Positions 18,844 through 26,795 of a DNA stretch of 27,102 nucleotides are shown piece by piece. Location: positions 1 to 27,102 of IMG/VR virus record IMGVR_UViG_3300045119_000446. The stretch is one strand, 5' to 3'. Positions within the stretch are counted from its first letter, which is position 1. Each line of letters opens with the position of its first letter. The stretch is from a virus. The notes beneath the pieces are model-generated. The model worked only from the letters and a program-made list of their open reading frames with translations, made no database searches and had not been told where the DNA came from. Position numbers and translations under genes: made by a program.

Positions 18844-20301
18844 TCAGGTCCACCCAGCCGCCGTGACGTGCCGCTCGACGGGCCGCTTGCGTGGCACCAA
18901 TCGGCGGGCATATTCTTGCACAAGGTTTCTATTCTGGGCCACCAAACACACATATTGCAAGCAATCGACCACGTGCGAGTAGCCCTCGGCGTCGAACTTC
19001 TCCGGGATTGCCCGCAAGCTCCCTTCCTTGTGGCGCTTGAAACGATAGCCGCCGCTCATGGCGCGGACCAGCATAGGGCATCCGCGCCCGTTGATCACCA
19101 GCGATGGGCCGCCGTTGGTTTGCCGCCCAAGCATGGTCTCCACAGCGCGCAACCGAGCGTCAATGTCATTGGTGGGAGCCGGAAAAGCCGGCAAACCCAT
19201 GCGTTTCAAGGCATCAAAGCTGGTTTCTTCCGCAATGGTTCCCTTGGCCACCCCAGCCGGATCGCCAACAATCATCACCTTCGCGCCGGCGAACTTGTTG
19301 CTGAACAGTCGTGGCCGTATTCTTTCCTCAACCTGTTTTTCCAGGCCGATGTTGACTGCCGGAATCTCCTCGTGAACCAGCAGCCGCCCCTGATGATCGA
19401 CCTGGCAGACCAAGCTCCAAGGATTGCGTCCGAAGTCGATCCCTACGAGGAGGCTGTAACCTGGTATGCAAAAAGTATCGTCCACCACGTGGAAAGAACT
19501 CCGAAACGTTGCCTTGAACACCGCCTCCCCGCTGGGGTCATCGGCATATTCGGCATAGACGTAGCGCCGCACCCACGGATGATCCGAGCCATAAAGCTCA
19601 AGAAACCGCTCGTAATACTTGCGCCCCTGCGCCAGCCGGTCAGGATGGTTGATCGGCAGCCGCGCCGTCTCCTCGGTCTGCAGCAAATGATTTAGATTTT
19701 CCGCGTTGGCCGCCATCCCGGACGGCTGCTGGAAAATCTGGAAGTCTGCCGGCGGCTCAACCATCAGCTTGTGCCAATCAGTCAGAAGCTGCGGCATGTT
19801 GGTGTCCGCGATTATTCCATAGAAGGTCGGTGAACCGCGGTTGCCGGAAGGATACCGCCCGATGCGTCCGGAGATTGGGGCAATCACGTTGACATCGCAC
19901 TCGATTGCCTCGCTGATCCAACACATCGTGAGCTGCATGCTGAGCAGCCGCGCCTGGTCTGCTGCATCTTCCAGCGGGATCAAAATCCACTCGCTCTTTA
20001 CGTCGCCAAAGTCCAGGTAGAACGTGTTCTCGCTCACCTTGAATTCCCCAAGCCCCGCCAACCACGTCACGCAATCCTTGAGTACAGTATCTTTGAGCTG
20101 TCGAAGCGTCTGTCTCACTATGGCGACGCGAGAATACCGATACCCGTCCGGGGCCTTGGCTTGCGCCATGCAGCGGCGCAGCAGTTCTATGACGCAAGCC
20201 GTTGTCTTGCCGCTGCCGACCGGTCCCGCCGCAATCCGCCCGAAGCTGTTCGACTTCATGAAGCGGGAGAGCGTCGGCGGCGCCGTGTAGGTGAGGGACA
20301 T
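18844..20301 (-). CDS. Terminase large subunit
   Basis: A 485-residue terminase large subunit, the ATP-driven motor and nuclease that packages DNA into the prohead. Walker A is GPVGSGKT at residues 26-33. The Walker B region ends 'LTMCWISEA' with catalytic Glu131. The C-terminal RNase H-like nuclease shows Asp289 in 'GYSLLVGIDFGRNPWSL', Asp347 in 'VMIVGDPAG', and a late Asp in 'YSHVVDCLQYVC'. Length is normal for the family. It follows three short genes in a leftward operon, and its ATG immediately follows the TAA of the 60-residue gene. Confidence 0.93.
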   Translation of the reverse strand: MSLTYTAPPTLSRFMKSNSFGRIAAGPVGSGKTTACVIELLRRCMAQAKAPDGYRYSRVAIVRQTLRQLKDTVLKDCVTWLAGLGEFKVSENTFYLDFGDVKSEWILIPLEDAADQARLLSMQLTMCWISEAIECDVNVIAPISGRIGRYPSGNRGSPTFYGIIADTNMPQLLTDWHKLMVEPPADFQIFQQPSGMAANAENLNHLLQTEETARLPINHPDRLAQGRKYYERFLELYGSDHPWVRRYVYAEYADDPSGEAVFKATFRSSFHVVDDTFCIPGYSLLVGIDFGRNPWSLVCQVDHQGRLLVHEEIPAVNIGLEKQVEERIRPRLFSNKFAGAKVMIVGDPAGVAKGTIAEETSFDALKRMGLPAFPAPTNDIDARLRAVETMLGRQTNGGPSLVINGRGCPMLVRAMSGGYRFKRHKEGSLRAIPEKFDAEGYSHVVDCLQYVCLVAQNRNLVQEYARRLVPRKRPVERHVTAAGWT

Positions 20302-20484
20302 TTACTGCGGGCTCGTCATGCCCGGCTTAGCCCGATGCTGCTTGACGGTGCCCTTGGGCGTATCGCGCTCGGGCTTGAACTTGCCGGCATAGCTCTTGCC
20401 CTTGCCATGCTTGCGTTGCCACGCCTTGGCAGGACTGTCGCCGGCCGGTTGCTGCTGCTCCAGCCGCTTGTCACGTGGCGCCAT
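20302..20484 (-). CDS. Small basic hypothetical protein
   Basis: A 60-residue, Lys/Gln/Pro-rich protein starting MAPRDKRLEQQQPAGDSPAK. It is probably unstructured and could bind DNA or capsid parts. It lies tightly between the terminase gene and another small basic ORF, with no spacing on the terminase side. No family is recognised. Confidence 0.6.
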   Translation of the reverse strand: MAPRDKRLEQQQPAGDSPAKAWQRKHGKGKSYAGKFKPERDTPKGTVKQHRAKPGMTSPQ

Positions 20485-20487
20485 GGT

Positions 20488-20715
20488 CTAATCCTTACCG
20501 ATGCCGGGAAACTTGGCCTTCACCTTGGCCCGCACCTTGGCCTTCTCCGCGCTCGAGCCGTGCTTGCTGACCATCGCCAAGGCTAGTCTGGCGTGATTTT
20601 TGTCGGGCACCGGGTAGGAACCGCTCCCCTTGCCCTGCGGGCCCGCGCCCTTGCCGGGCAATGCAAACGCCGACGACGGCAGCCGCTTGCGCTGCCCGCT
20701 CGATAGCTTGGCCAT
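20488..20715 (-). CDS. Small basic phage protein (DUF6582-like pattern)
   Basis: A 75-residue protein starting MAKLSSGQRKRLPSSAFALP. The pattern 'LPSSAFALPGKG...SYPVPDKNHARLAL' and 'SSAEKAKVRAKVKAKFPGIG' matches small phage proteins often seen near structural genes (I recall these as DUF6582, held loosely). Its role is not known. It sits directly downstream of the candidate small terminase with no gap. Confidence 0.75.
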   Translation of the reverse strand: MAKLSSGQRKRLPSSAFALPGKGAGPQGKGSGSYPVPDKNHARLALAMVSKHGSSAEKAKVRAKVKAKFPGIGKD

Positions 20716-21285
20716 CTAGTCCTCCTCCTGCCTCGGGGTTTTCCGCGGCCGTCCCGGCCCGCGCTTCACCACCACCTCGGCGGCAGGCTCGGCGGCAATC
20801 AGGTCGATGTCCTTGGGGCCCATCCTCTCGATCGGCTTGTCGTACTTCTCGACCACCGGCTTGCCCTCGCCGTCCTCGCCCATGTTTATGGTAATCACGA
20901 ATCTTTCGTTGCTCTTGGCCTCCTTGGGGTCGCCGCCGAGCCCGGCATTGCGCGAAAACAGCTTGGCAACCTCGGTCGCCGCCGACAGCGATTCGTCGCT
21001 CATCATCCGCGCGCCCAGCCGCGGCAGCGCCTGCTCCAGATAAGCCGCGCTTGTCAGCTTGATCCGCTCGTTGGTGGACAGCGCCGAATTCCATTCCAGC
21101 GTGATCTGCTCGAACGCGCGCTTGTAGTACGGCAGCTTGGATATCTCGTAAAAGTCCTGCTCGCTGATGCCAAAATCCGCGAAAATAACCCTATAACTGC
21201 GGATCGCCATCGCCATCTCGCGGGCGAGCTTGGCTACGGCAACTTCATCCAAATTTTGATCGGGCGGCTCAGTAGGCTCGGACAT
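20716..21285 (-). CDS. Candidate small terminase subunit with AT-hook
   Basis: A 189-residue protein starting MSEPTEPPDQNLDEVAVAKL. The central helical part ('SYRVIFADFGISEQDFYEIS', then 'SALSTNERIKLTSAAYLEQA', then 'SLSAATEVAKLFSRNAGLGG') is like proteins placed before terminase genes in related phages. The C-terminus has an AT-hook, KRGPGRPRK, which binds the DNA minor groove. First gene of the leftward packaging operon, divergent from the portal gene. The small-terminase call is from position and DNA-binding features, not from a definite family match. Confidence 0.65.
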   Translation of the reverse strand: MSEPTEPPDQNLDEVAVAKLAREMAMAIRSYRVIFADFGISEQDFYEISKLPYYKRAFEQITLEWNSALSTNERIKLTSAAYLEQALPRLGARMMSDESLSAATEVAKLFSRNAGLGGDPKEAKSNERFVITINMGEDGEGKPVVEKYDKPIERMGPKDIDLIAAEPAAEVVVKRGPGRPRKTPRQEED

Positions 21286-21291
21286 CCGCGC

Positions 21292-21319
21292 ACCCTATAA
21301 CATTTCCCGCCAATAGGGT
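21292..21319. promoter_or_regulatory. Divergent control region with 7-bp inverted repeat
   Basis: ACCCTAT (21292-21298) and ATAGGGT (21313-21319) form a perfect inverted repeat with a 14-bp centre in the 37-bp gap between the packaging and portal genes. TATAAC (21296-21301) could be a rightward -10, and the repeat supplies a TATTGG-like -10 leftward. A single regulator bound here could control both late operons. Confidence 0.5.
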
Positions 21320-21322
21320 AGC

Positions 21323-23641
21323 ATGGCGCCCATGGCAACCAACCCACTCGGCCAGCAAGGCGTCCTGCAGGTCGTTCCTCCGGCCGCGCTGGAGGCGCAC
21401 CTCCAGCAGCAACAACTTGCTCGCTCTCAGGCGGCAGCGCCACAACAAGAACCAGCCCCCCCACAGCTCGCCGGATTCATCCGCGGCCAGTTCGAAATCT
21501 TCCGCAATCACCGCAATACCGCCGCCGGCTGGTCCAATCGCCTGCTCGAGGCCCTGCGCACCTTCAACGGCCAGTATTCGCCAACCAAATTCCAGGAGGT
21601 CAAGAAGTTCGGGGGCTCGGAGGTTTTCGCAAGATTGTCCGCCCAGAAGTGCCGCGCCGCCTCCTCGCTCCTGCGCGATATCTACCTCGGCTCCGACCGG
21701 CCTTGGTCGATCCGCCCGCCGGCCGATCCCGACGTGCCGCCCGATATCGTCCAGAAGATCGATGCGCTCATGGCCCACGAGCAGCAGATGATCATGCAGA
21801 CCATGGGCCAGGCCCCCTCCCCGCAGGACGTGCAGATGCGCCGCGCCGCCCTCATGACATCGGCCGCCGACGCCGCCAAGAAGAAGGCCGCCGACCAGGC
21901 CCAGGTCGCCGAGGACAGGATCGAGGAGATCCTGCGCGAGGGTGGATTTTATCACGCCCTGGCCGAGTTCATCGTGGATCTCCCCATCTTCCCGTTCGCC
22001 TGTATCAAAGGACCAACCGTCCGGATCGCCCCCGAGGTCAAGTGGAACAACGGCCAGCCGTTGGTGCGCCAGATCCCGAAGATGGTGTGGAGCCGGATAT
22101 CCCCCTTCGATATCTGGTTTACGCCGGGCGTGGCGGACATCGCCAACGCCAACGTCATCGAGAAATCACGCCTGACCCGCGCCGAGCTCAACGACCTCCT
22201 CGACCTGCCGGGCTTCGACCAGGCCGAGGTCCGCGCCGTCCTCGACGAATACGGCCGCGGCGGCCTCTACGACAATTGGGACACCACCGACGCCGAACGC
22301 TCGGTCCTCGAAAGCCGCGAGAACCCAGCCTGGAACCGCTCCGGCCTCATCAACCAAATGGAGTTCCACGGCAACGTCCAGGGCCGCCTCCTGCAAGACT
22401 ACGGCATGCCCGGCATCGCCGACGAATTGCGCGACTACCACATCGACGCCTACGTCATCGGCAGCCACATCATCAAGGCCAACCTCTCCCCCTCGCCGCG
22501 GGCAAGGCACCCCTATTACATGACCAGCTTTGAGAAAGTCCCCGGCACCCCCGTCGGCAACGGCCTCGTCGACATGATCGCCGATCTACAAGACGTCGCC
22601 AACGCAACGCTGCGCTCGCTGGTCAACAATCTCTCCATTTCCTCCGGACCGATGGTGGTCATAAATGACGATCGCGTCCGGCCCGAGGACAATGTTGAGG
22701 AGCTGTATCCTTGGAAGAGATTTCACGCATCCTCCGACCCGGTTGGCAACAACTCGAAACCTCCCGTTGAATTCTTCCAGCCGCAGTCGAACGCGCAAGA
22801 CCTGCTGACCGTGTTCAAAGCCTTTGTCGATCTAGCGGACGACATCTCAGCAATCCCCAAATACATCGGCGGCCAGCCCGGTGGCGGCGCAGGACGCACC
22901 GCATCCGGTTTGGCCATGCTGATGAACAATGCGAGCAAAGTGCTTCAGACCGTCGCAGCGAACCTGGACCGCGAGTTGTTCGAGCCTGCGCTGCAACAGC
23001 TTGTAGACTTGGTGTTGCTTAGTGATACGACCGGGCTTTTGACTGGCGAGGAAAATGTTTCGGTGCAAGGAGTGAGCGTCGCTATTCAGCGTGAAACCCA
23101 ACGACAGCGTCAGGTTGAGTTTCTTCAAAGCACGGCTAACCCAATTGATATGGGGATCATCGGAATCAAGGGCCGTGGCGCGGTGCTTCGCAGCGTCGCT
23201 CAGACCATTGGGCTCGACGGCGACGAAATCGTACCGTCCGACGACGATCTCGAAAAACTCCAGCAACAGCAGCAAGGCGGCGGCGAGCAGCAGGCCCTCG
23301 CCCAGAAGGTCGAGGCCGGCGTGCAGCAAGGCGTGCAAATGGGCGTCCAGAAAATCGCCTCCGACCTGACCGCCGGGCTTTTGGCGAGCCAAGCCGGCGT
23401 GCCGTCCGGCCAGCGCGGCATCCTTCCAGCCCTGACCGGCGGGGCGCCGTTGGGCCCGCTCGGTGCGCCTGGCGCTCCTGGCGTCGGCGGCATGGACCAG
23501 ATGGCGCGTCAGGCACAGGGCAATCAGCCATCACCATTGTCGCAAGGCAATACCATGCCGACTAGTCTGGTTGGGAATCAGCCCGCGCCTCCGGGCCCTG
23601 GAGCGCGACCGCCGGTTCCGATGGGAGGGCCACCGGGATGA
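21323..23641 (+). CDS. Portal protein
   Basis: A 772-residue portal-type protein, the dodecameric channel at the prohead vertex through which DNA enters. Typical parts are 'FARLSAQKCRAASSLLRDIY' near residues 101-120, 'SDRPWSIRPPADPDVPPDIV' just after, a long helical stem region, 'SPFDIWFTPGVADIANANVI' in the wing, and 'AGRTASGLAMLMNNASKVLQ' near 520-540, a conserved segment in this type. The C-terminus is Gln/Gly/Pro-rich. It is close to P22-like portals by size. The start is uncertain between 21323 and 21332 and no ribosome binding site is evident. It is transcribed opposite to the terminase, which is unusual because the two usually lie in one operon. Confidence 0.87.
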   Translation: MAPMATNPLGQQGVLQVVPPAALEAHLQQQQLARSQAAAPQQEPAPPQLAGFIRGQFEIFRNHRNTAAGWSNRLLEALRTFNGQYSPTKFQEVKKFGGSEVFARLSAQKCRAASSLLRDIYLGSDRPWSIRPPADPDVPPDIVQKIDALMAHEQQMIMQTMGQAPSPQDVQMRRAALMTSAADAAKKKAADQAQVAEDRIEEILREGGFYHALAEFIVDLPIFPFACIKGPTVRIAPEVKWNNGQPLVRQIPKMVWSRISPFDIWFTPGVADIANANVIEKSRLTRAELNDLLDLPGFDQAEVRAVLDEYGRGGLYDNWDTTDAERSVLESRENPAWNRSGLINQMEFHGNVQGRLLQDYGMPGIADELRDYHIDAYVIGSHIIKANLSPSPRARHPYYMTSFEKVPGTPVGNGLVDMIADLQDVANATLRSLVNNLSISSGPMVVINDDRVRPEDNVEELYPWKRFHASSDPVGNNSKPPVEFFQPQSNAQDLLTVFKAFVDLADDISAIPKYIGGQPGGGAGRTASGLAMLMNNASKVLQTVAANLDRELFEPALQQLVDLVLLSDTTGLLTGEENVSVQGVSVAIQRETQRQRQVEFLQSTANPIDMGIIGIKGRGAVLRSVAQTIGLDGDEIVPSDDDLEKLQQQQQGGGEQQALAQKVEAGVQQGVQMGVQKIASDLTAGLLASQAGVPSGQRGILPALTGGAPLGPLGAPGAPGVGGMDQMARQAQGNQPSPLSQGNTMPTSLVGNQPAPPGPGARPPVPMGGPPG

Positions 23642-24033
23642 AATCCCCCAAGAATACCCGCAGTTATCCAAAACAGCACTTCGCGGAGGGCGGCGACGTC
23701 CTATCGCCGGTAGAATTGGCCAAAAAATACCGCACCCCTTCCCCCCAAACGCAGCAATTACGGCAGGCGGTCGAAAAGATCGGGCCAGACGAGGAATGGG
23801 CCTACCGTATCGGCCATGCTTTGAAACAAGCGGGCCGGGGCTATAGCGAGTTTCAAAACGATCCCAACCCGCGAGGTTACGGCCCCGGCACGGGGTTGCC
23901 GAGACCCGGAGCCGTCGAAGATGAAATCCGGGGTTCTGGTAGCATTCCAGATGAACAGCAACAGACATATCCCGTGCCGGACACAACGCCTGCCAGCTAC
24001 AAACGCGGTGGCCCGGTGCGAACAAAACGTTGA
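23638..24033 (+). CDS. Hypothetical protein after portal
   Basis: A 131-residue, hydrophilic protein starting MKSPKNTRSYPKQHFAEGGD. 'DEEWAYRIGHALKQAGRGYS' is the only clearly helical part; the rest is Gly/Pro-rich. Its ATG overlaps the portal stop (ATGA), so it is made together with the portal. A head-completion or scaffold-associated role is possible. Family not recognised. Confidence 0.7.
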   Translation: MKSPKNTRSYPKQHFAEGGDVLSPVELAKKYRTPSPQTQQLRQAVEKIGPDEEWAYRIGHALKQAGRGYSEFQNDPNPRGYGPGTGLPRPGAVEDEIRGSGSIPDEQQQTYPVPDTTPASYKRGGPVRTKR

Positions 24034-24053
24034 TCAACCCAAGGAGTGAAACC

Positions 24054-24437
24054 ATGCCGTCCTATGAGGTTAAATCCCGTGTTACCCACGCCGCCACCGT
24101 CGAGACGATCGAGGCGCTGCATCGCGAGGATGCGGTTCATCAGGTCGTGGCCAACGTCACCGCCACTCCGGGCGACGAGGTCGACGTCCTGACCGTCACC
24201 GAGCTGCCCGGCACGTCCGGCGGCGCGACCGGCGCGACCGGTGCCACCGGCGGGGCGTTCGATGCTTTTGGAACTCAGGCGCACGCGCCGGAAGACAGGG
24301 TGACCCGGGCGCAGCTCAACGAGATGACCAAGGACGAACTGCTGGCGGCAGCCGAGCGGGAGGGTGCCGAGGTCAACCACAACTGGAACAAGGGCGACAT
24401 CGTCGACGCGATCGTCAAGCATCGCAAGCACGCGTGA
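24054..24437 (+). CDS. Small protein with Gly-Ala-Thr repeats and HeH/SAP-like end
   Basis: A 127-residue protein starting MPSYEVKSRVTHAATVETIE. A collagen-like run of GAT triplets (GGATGATGATGG) lies near residues 62-73. The C-terminus 'TRAQLNEMTKDELLAAAERE' then 'NWNKGDIVDAIVKH' has the helix-extension-helix shape of SAP/Rho-N-like nucleic-acid binding domains. AAGGAG sits 9 bp before the ATG. It overlaps the glycosyltransferase gene by 4 bp (GTGA). A virion or DNA-associated role is inferred. Confidence 0.75.
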   Translation: MPSYEVKSRVTHAATVETIEALHREDAVHQVVANVTATPGDEVDVLTVTELPGTSGGATGATGATGGAFDAFGTQAHAPEDRVTRAQLNEMTKDELLAAAEREGAEVNHNWNKGDIVDAIVKHRKHA

Positions 24438-26407
24438 AGCTGGGGTGGAACTGCATACTGCGCAACGAGGCGGCGGTCCTGCCGCGCTGCCTCGCTAGCA
24501 TCATTCCGCATGTCGATTGCGGCATCGTGGTCGACACCGGGTCGACCGACGGCACGCCTGATATCGTCAAGAAAGCGTTCGCCGACGCCGGCAAGCCGCT
24601 GGAGCTCGGTGCGGCCGAATTTATCAACTTCTCGGATGCCCGTAACCTTGCGCTGCTGCTTGCGCGGGCGAGTACGCTCCCGTGGGACTATTTGGTACTC
24701 TCCGACGCCGACATGACTTTGGTCGTCGACGATCCCGACTGGAAGCGGCAGCTCAACGGTGGGCTCGCCTACGACGTGCGGCAGGTTGCCGGAACGCTGA
24801 ACTACTGGAACCGGCGCATACTGAACCGCAATGCTACCGGTGACTATAAGTGCCCCACGCACGAATTTTTAGACGTGCCGACGGCTGGCAATATCGACGG
24901 CATCTGGTTCAAGGACCACGCCGACGGGCACAACAGGCCGGGGAAATTTGAGCGGGACATCAAGCTGCTCGAAGAGATGCTGAAGACTGAGACGAATGAA
25001 GGTCTCATACAGCGCGCCCATTTTTATTTAGGCCAATCATATTTCGATGCCAAAAATTGGGGGAAGGCGGCCGAGCACTACAAGATACGCGCCTCGCTCG
25101 GCGGTTTTGCCGAGGAGCAGTGGAACGCGCAGCTGCATTACGCTCACGCGCTTGGCAATTTAGGCCGCCATGCGGAGTTCCTTTGGGAGATGCTGCGGGC
25201 CTATCAGATGCGTCCGTCGCGGGCTGAAGTGCTGTACGACGCAGCTAGGTTCTTCAGGGAGCGCGGCGAGAACCACTCGAGCCTGCTGTTCTCGGAAGCC
25301 GGCATGCAGATAAAGCGGCCCGACGACCAGCTGTTCGTCAACGACTTCGTCTACAAATCGGGCTGTCGGGAGGAGTTCTCCATCTGTGCCTATTACGCAG
25401 GCGGTAAAATCCGTGACCGCGGCGCGCAGGTCTGCAACGAACTGGCGCTCGAAGGCAGCGAGCAGGCGCGCGGCAACATGTATTGGTATCTGCGCCCTCT
25501 GTCGGAGCACGTCCCGTCGTTCAAGCCCAAGCGGTTGCGCTTCGAGCCGCCCGAAGGCTGGGCCGCCACCAACCCGTCGGTCATCAACTATCAGGGCAAG
25601 CCGCTCGTTCTCGTGCGTACCGTCAACTACACGATCACGCCGGAGGGGGTGTATGCGATCCGGGGTAAGGATGGCACTTGCAGTCCTGATTGGTTTGTCA
25701 ATCCGATCAATACTCGCAATTATCTGGTGCATTTATCCGACGCTTTGGACGTCATCGAGGTAGACGAGCTGCCATTGCCGGAGAATTGGCCGGAACCGAA
25801 GTTTCATCCGGTGCGCGGTCTGGAAGATAGCCGGTTGTTCGAATGGCAGGGCGCCCTGTGGACGATCTCGAACGTGCGCGAGCTCAACGCGGAAGGCTGG
25901 TGCGAGCAAATTATCTCGCCGCTCAACGCGCGTGGCCGGCCTTGGAAGAAAATTCTGCCCAAGGAACGCAAACACGAAAAGAATTGGATGCCGTTGGTCG
26001 ACGGGGACAATTTGCATTTCATTTATCGGCTTGGGACGGCGCTCAAGGTCGATGGCAGCGTGTTCAACAACTATGATCCTGGCTTCGATGCCAGCCACAT
26101 AAGCGGGGGATCGCAGGTCATCGAAGTTCCTGGAGGGCTCCTGTGCCTGGTACATGAGGCGAGGACGATCCCAGGCCGGTCCAACCGCTATTATCAGCAC
26201 CGGTTCGCCCTTATGGTGCATGGTGCGGGCATTCGGCTTTCGCCGCCGTTCGTGTTCCACGACAAGCAGATCGAATTCGCGGCCGGCCTGGCGTATTTCC
26301 CCGACAAGCGGCAGCTGATGGCAAGCTACGGCGTGATGGATCGGGAAGCCTGGACGGCGGCCATGGACCTGGACGACGTGCTGGCGTTCATCGAGGAACC
26401 GCGATGA
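24434..26407 (+). CDS. GT2 glycosyltransferase fused to GH130-like propeller
   Basis: A 657-residue protein read from GTG. Residues 1-170 are a family 2 glycosyltransferase: 'NCILRNEAAVLPRCLASI', the nucleotide-binding 'VVDTGSTDGTPDIV' (34-41 region), and the metal-binding DAD at 91-93. Residues about 190-290 have TPR-like helices ('RAHFYLGQSYFDAKNWGKAA'). Residues about 360-650 look like a five-bladed propeller of the GH130 type: 'HPVRGLEDSRLFEWQGALWT', 'NWMPLVDGDNLHFIYRL', 'GGSQVIEVPGGLLCLVHEAR'. GT2 enzymes move sugars from activated donors; GH130 members are mannoside phosphorylases or hydrolases. It probably makes or trims glycans on the virion or host surface. The start overlaps the previous stop. 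Confidence 0.85.
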   Translation: MKLGWNCILRNEAAVLPRCLASIIPHVDCGIVVDTGSTDGTPDIVKKAFADAGKPLELGAAEFINFSDARNLALLLARASTLPWDYLVLSDADMTLVVDDPDWKRQLNGGLAYDVRQVAGTLNYWNRRILNRNATGDYKCPTHEFLDVPTAGNIDGIWFKDHADGHNRPGKFERDIKLLEEMLKTETNEGLIQRAHFYLGQSYFDAKNWGKAAEHYKIRASLGGFAEEQWNAQLHYAHALGNLGRHAEFLWEMLRAYQMRPSRAEVLYDAARFFRERGENHSSLLFSEAGMQIKRPDDQLFVNDFVYKSGCREEFSICAYYAGGKIRDRGAQVCNELALEGSEQARGNMYWYLRPLSEHVPSFKPKRLRFEPPEGWAATNPSVINYQGKPLVLVRTVNYTITPEGVYAIRGKDGTCSPDWFVNPINTRNYLVHLSDALDVIEVDELPLPENWPEPKFHPVRGLEDSRLFEWQGALWTISNVRELNAEGWCEQIISPLNARGRPWKKILPKERKHEKNWMPLVDGDNLHFIYRLGTALKVDGSVFNNYDPGFDASHISGGSQVIEVPGGLLCLVHEARTIPGRSNRYYQHRFALMVHGAGIRLSPPFVFHDKQIEFAAGLAYFPDKRQLMASYGVMDREAWTAAMDLDDVLAFIEEPR

Positions 26408-26409
26408 TC

Positions 26410-26613
26410 CTATGCAAAGATTTCTTTGAGACGCGCGACCTCGGATTTCGGCACGCGGGTGATGCGGCCGAACTTGATGGTGCGTACCTGATTCATCTCG
26501 ATCGCGTCGCGCATGGTTTTGTACGAGACGCCAATTTCCTCGGCCGCGCCGGGGATGGAGAAAGCGGCGCCAGTGCGCCGCCGCTTTTTCGGTTTGGGCG
26601 CAGAATTGCTCAT
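26410..26613 (-). CDS. Excisionase-like HTH protein
   Basis: A 67-residue protein starting MSNSAPKPKKRRRTGAAFSI. A basic N-terminal arm is followed by a MerR/excisionase-type winged helix-turn-helix: 'GAAEEIGVSYKTMRDAIEMN', then 'QVRTIKFGRITRVPKSEVAR'. Proteins of this type act as recombination directionality factors or small regulators (AlpA-like). It is alone on the minus strand between rightward genes, with its stop 2 bp from the glycosyltransferase stop, and no integrase is nearby. So a regulator role is as likely as excision. Confidence 0.8.
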   Translation of the reverse strand: MSNSAPKPKKRRRTGAAFSIPGAAEEIGVSYKTMRDAIEMNQVRTIKFGRITRVPKSEVARLKEIFA

Positions 26614-26795
26614 AGGCTCACCGCCCTAAAAATGATCTATCTCCAGCATGATACGGAAAATACTGGTGTCAACGTCTATCTGAGGCAAAACGATGGTTGC
26701 CGCCATTGACACGGGAAGACAGCGGCAATGAAGGGCAACATCGGACGCGTGAGGTGTTGTTATTTTCCGGCATCCGACGTGCAGGATCAACCTCG
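26614..26795. promoter_or_regulatory. Divergent intergenic region with two TTGACA boxes
   Basis: TTGACA occurs leftward at 26667-26672 (as TGTCAA) and rightward at 26706-26711. Each could be a -35 for its neighbouring gene, but neither has a good -10 at 16-18 bp. Nothing else stands out in these 182 bp. Confidence 0.35.

Noticed and set aside
17860-23400. Other TTGGCG occurrences inside genes (for example near 17867 and 23393)
   Set aside because: They lie in coding sequence and the flanks give at most four pairs, so they are not members of the hairpin family.
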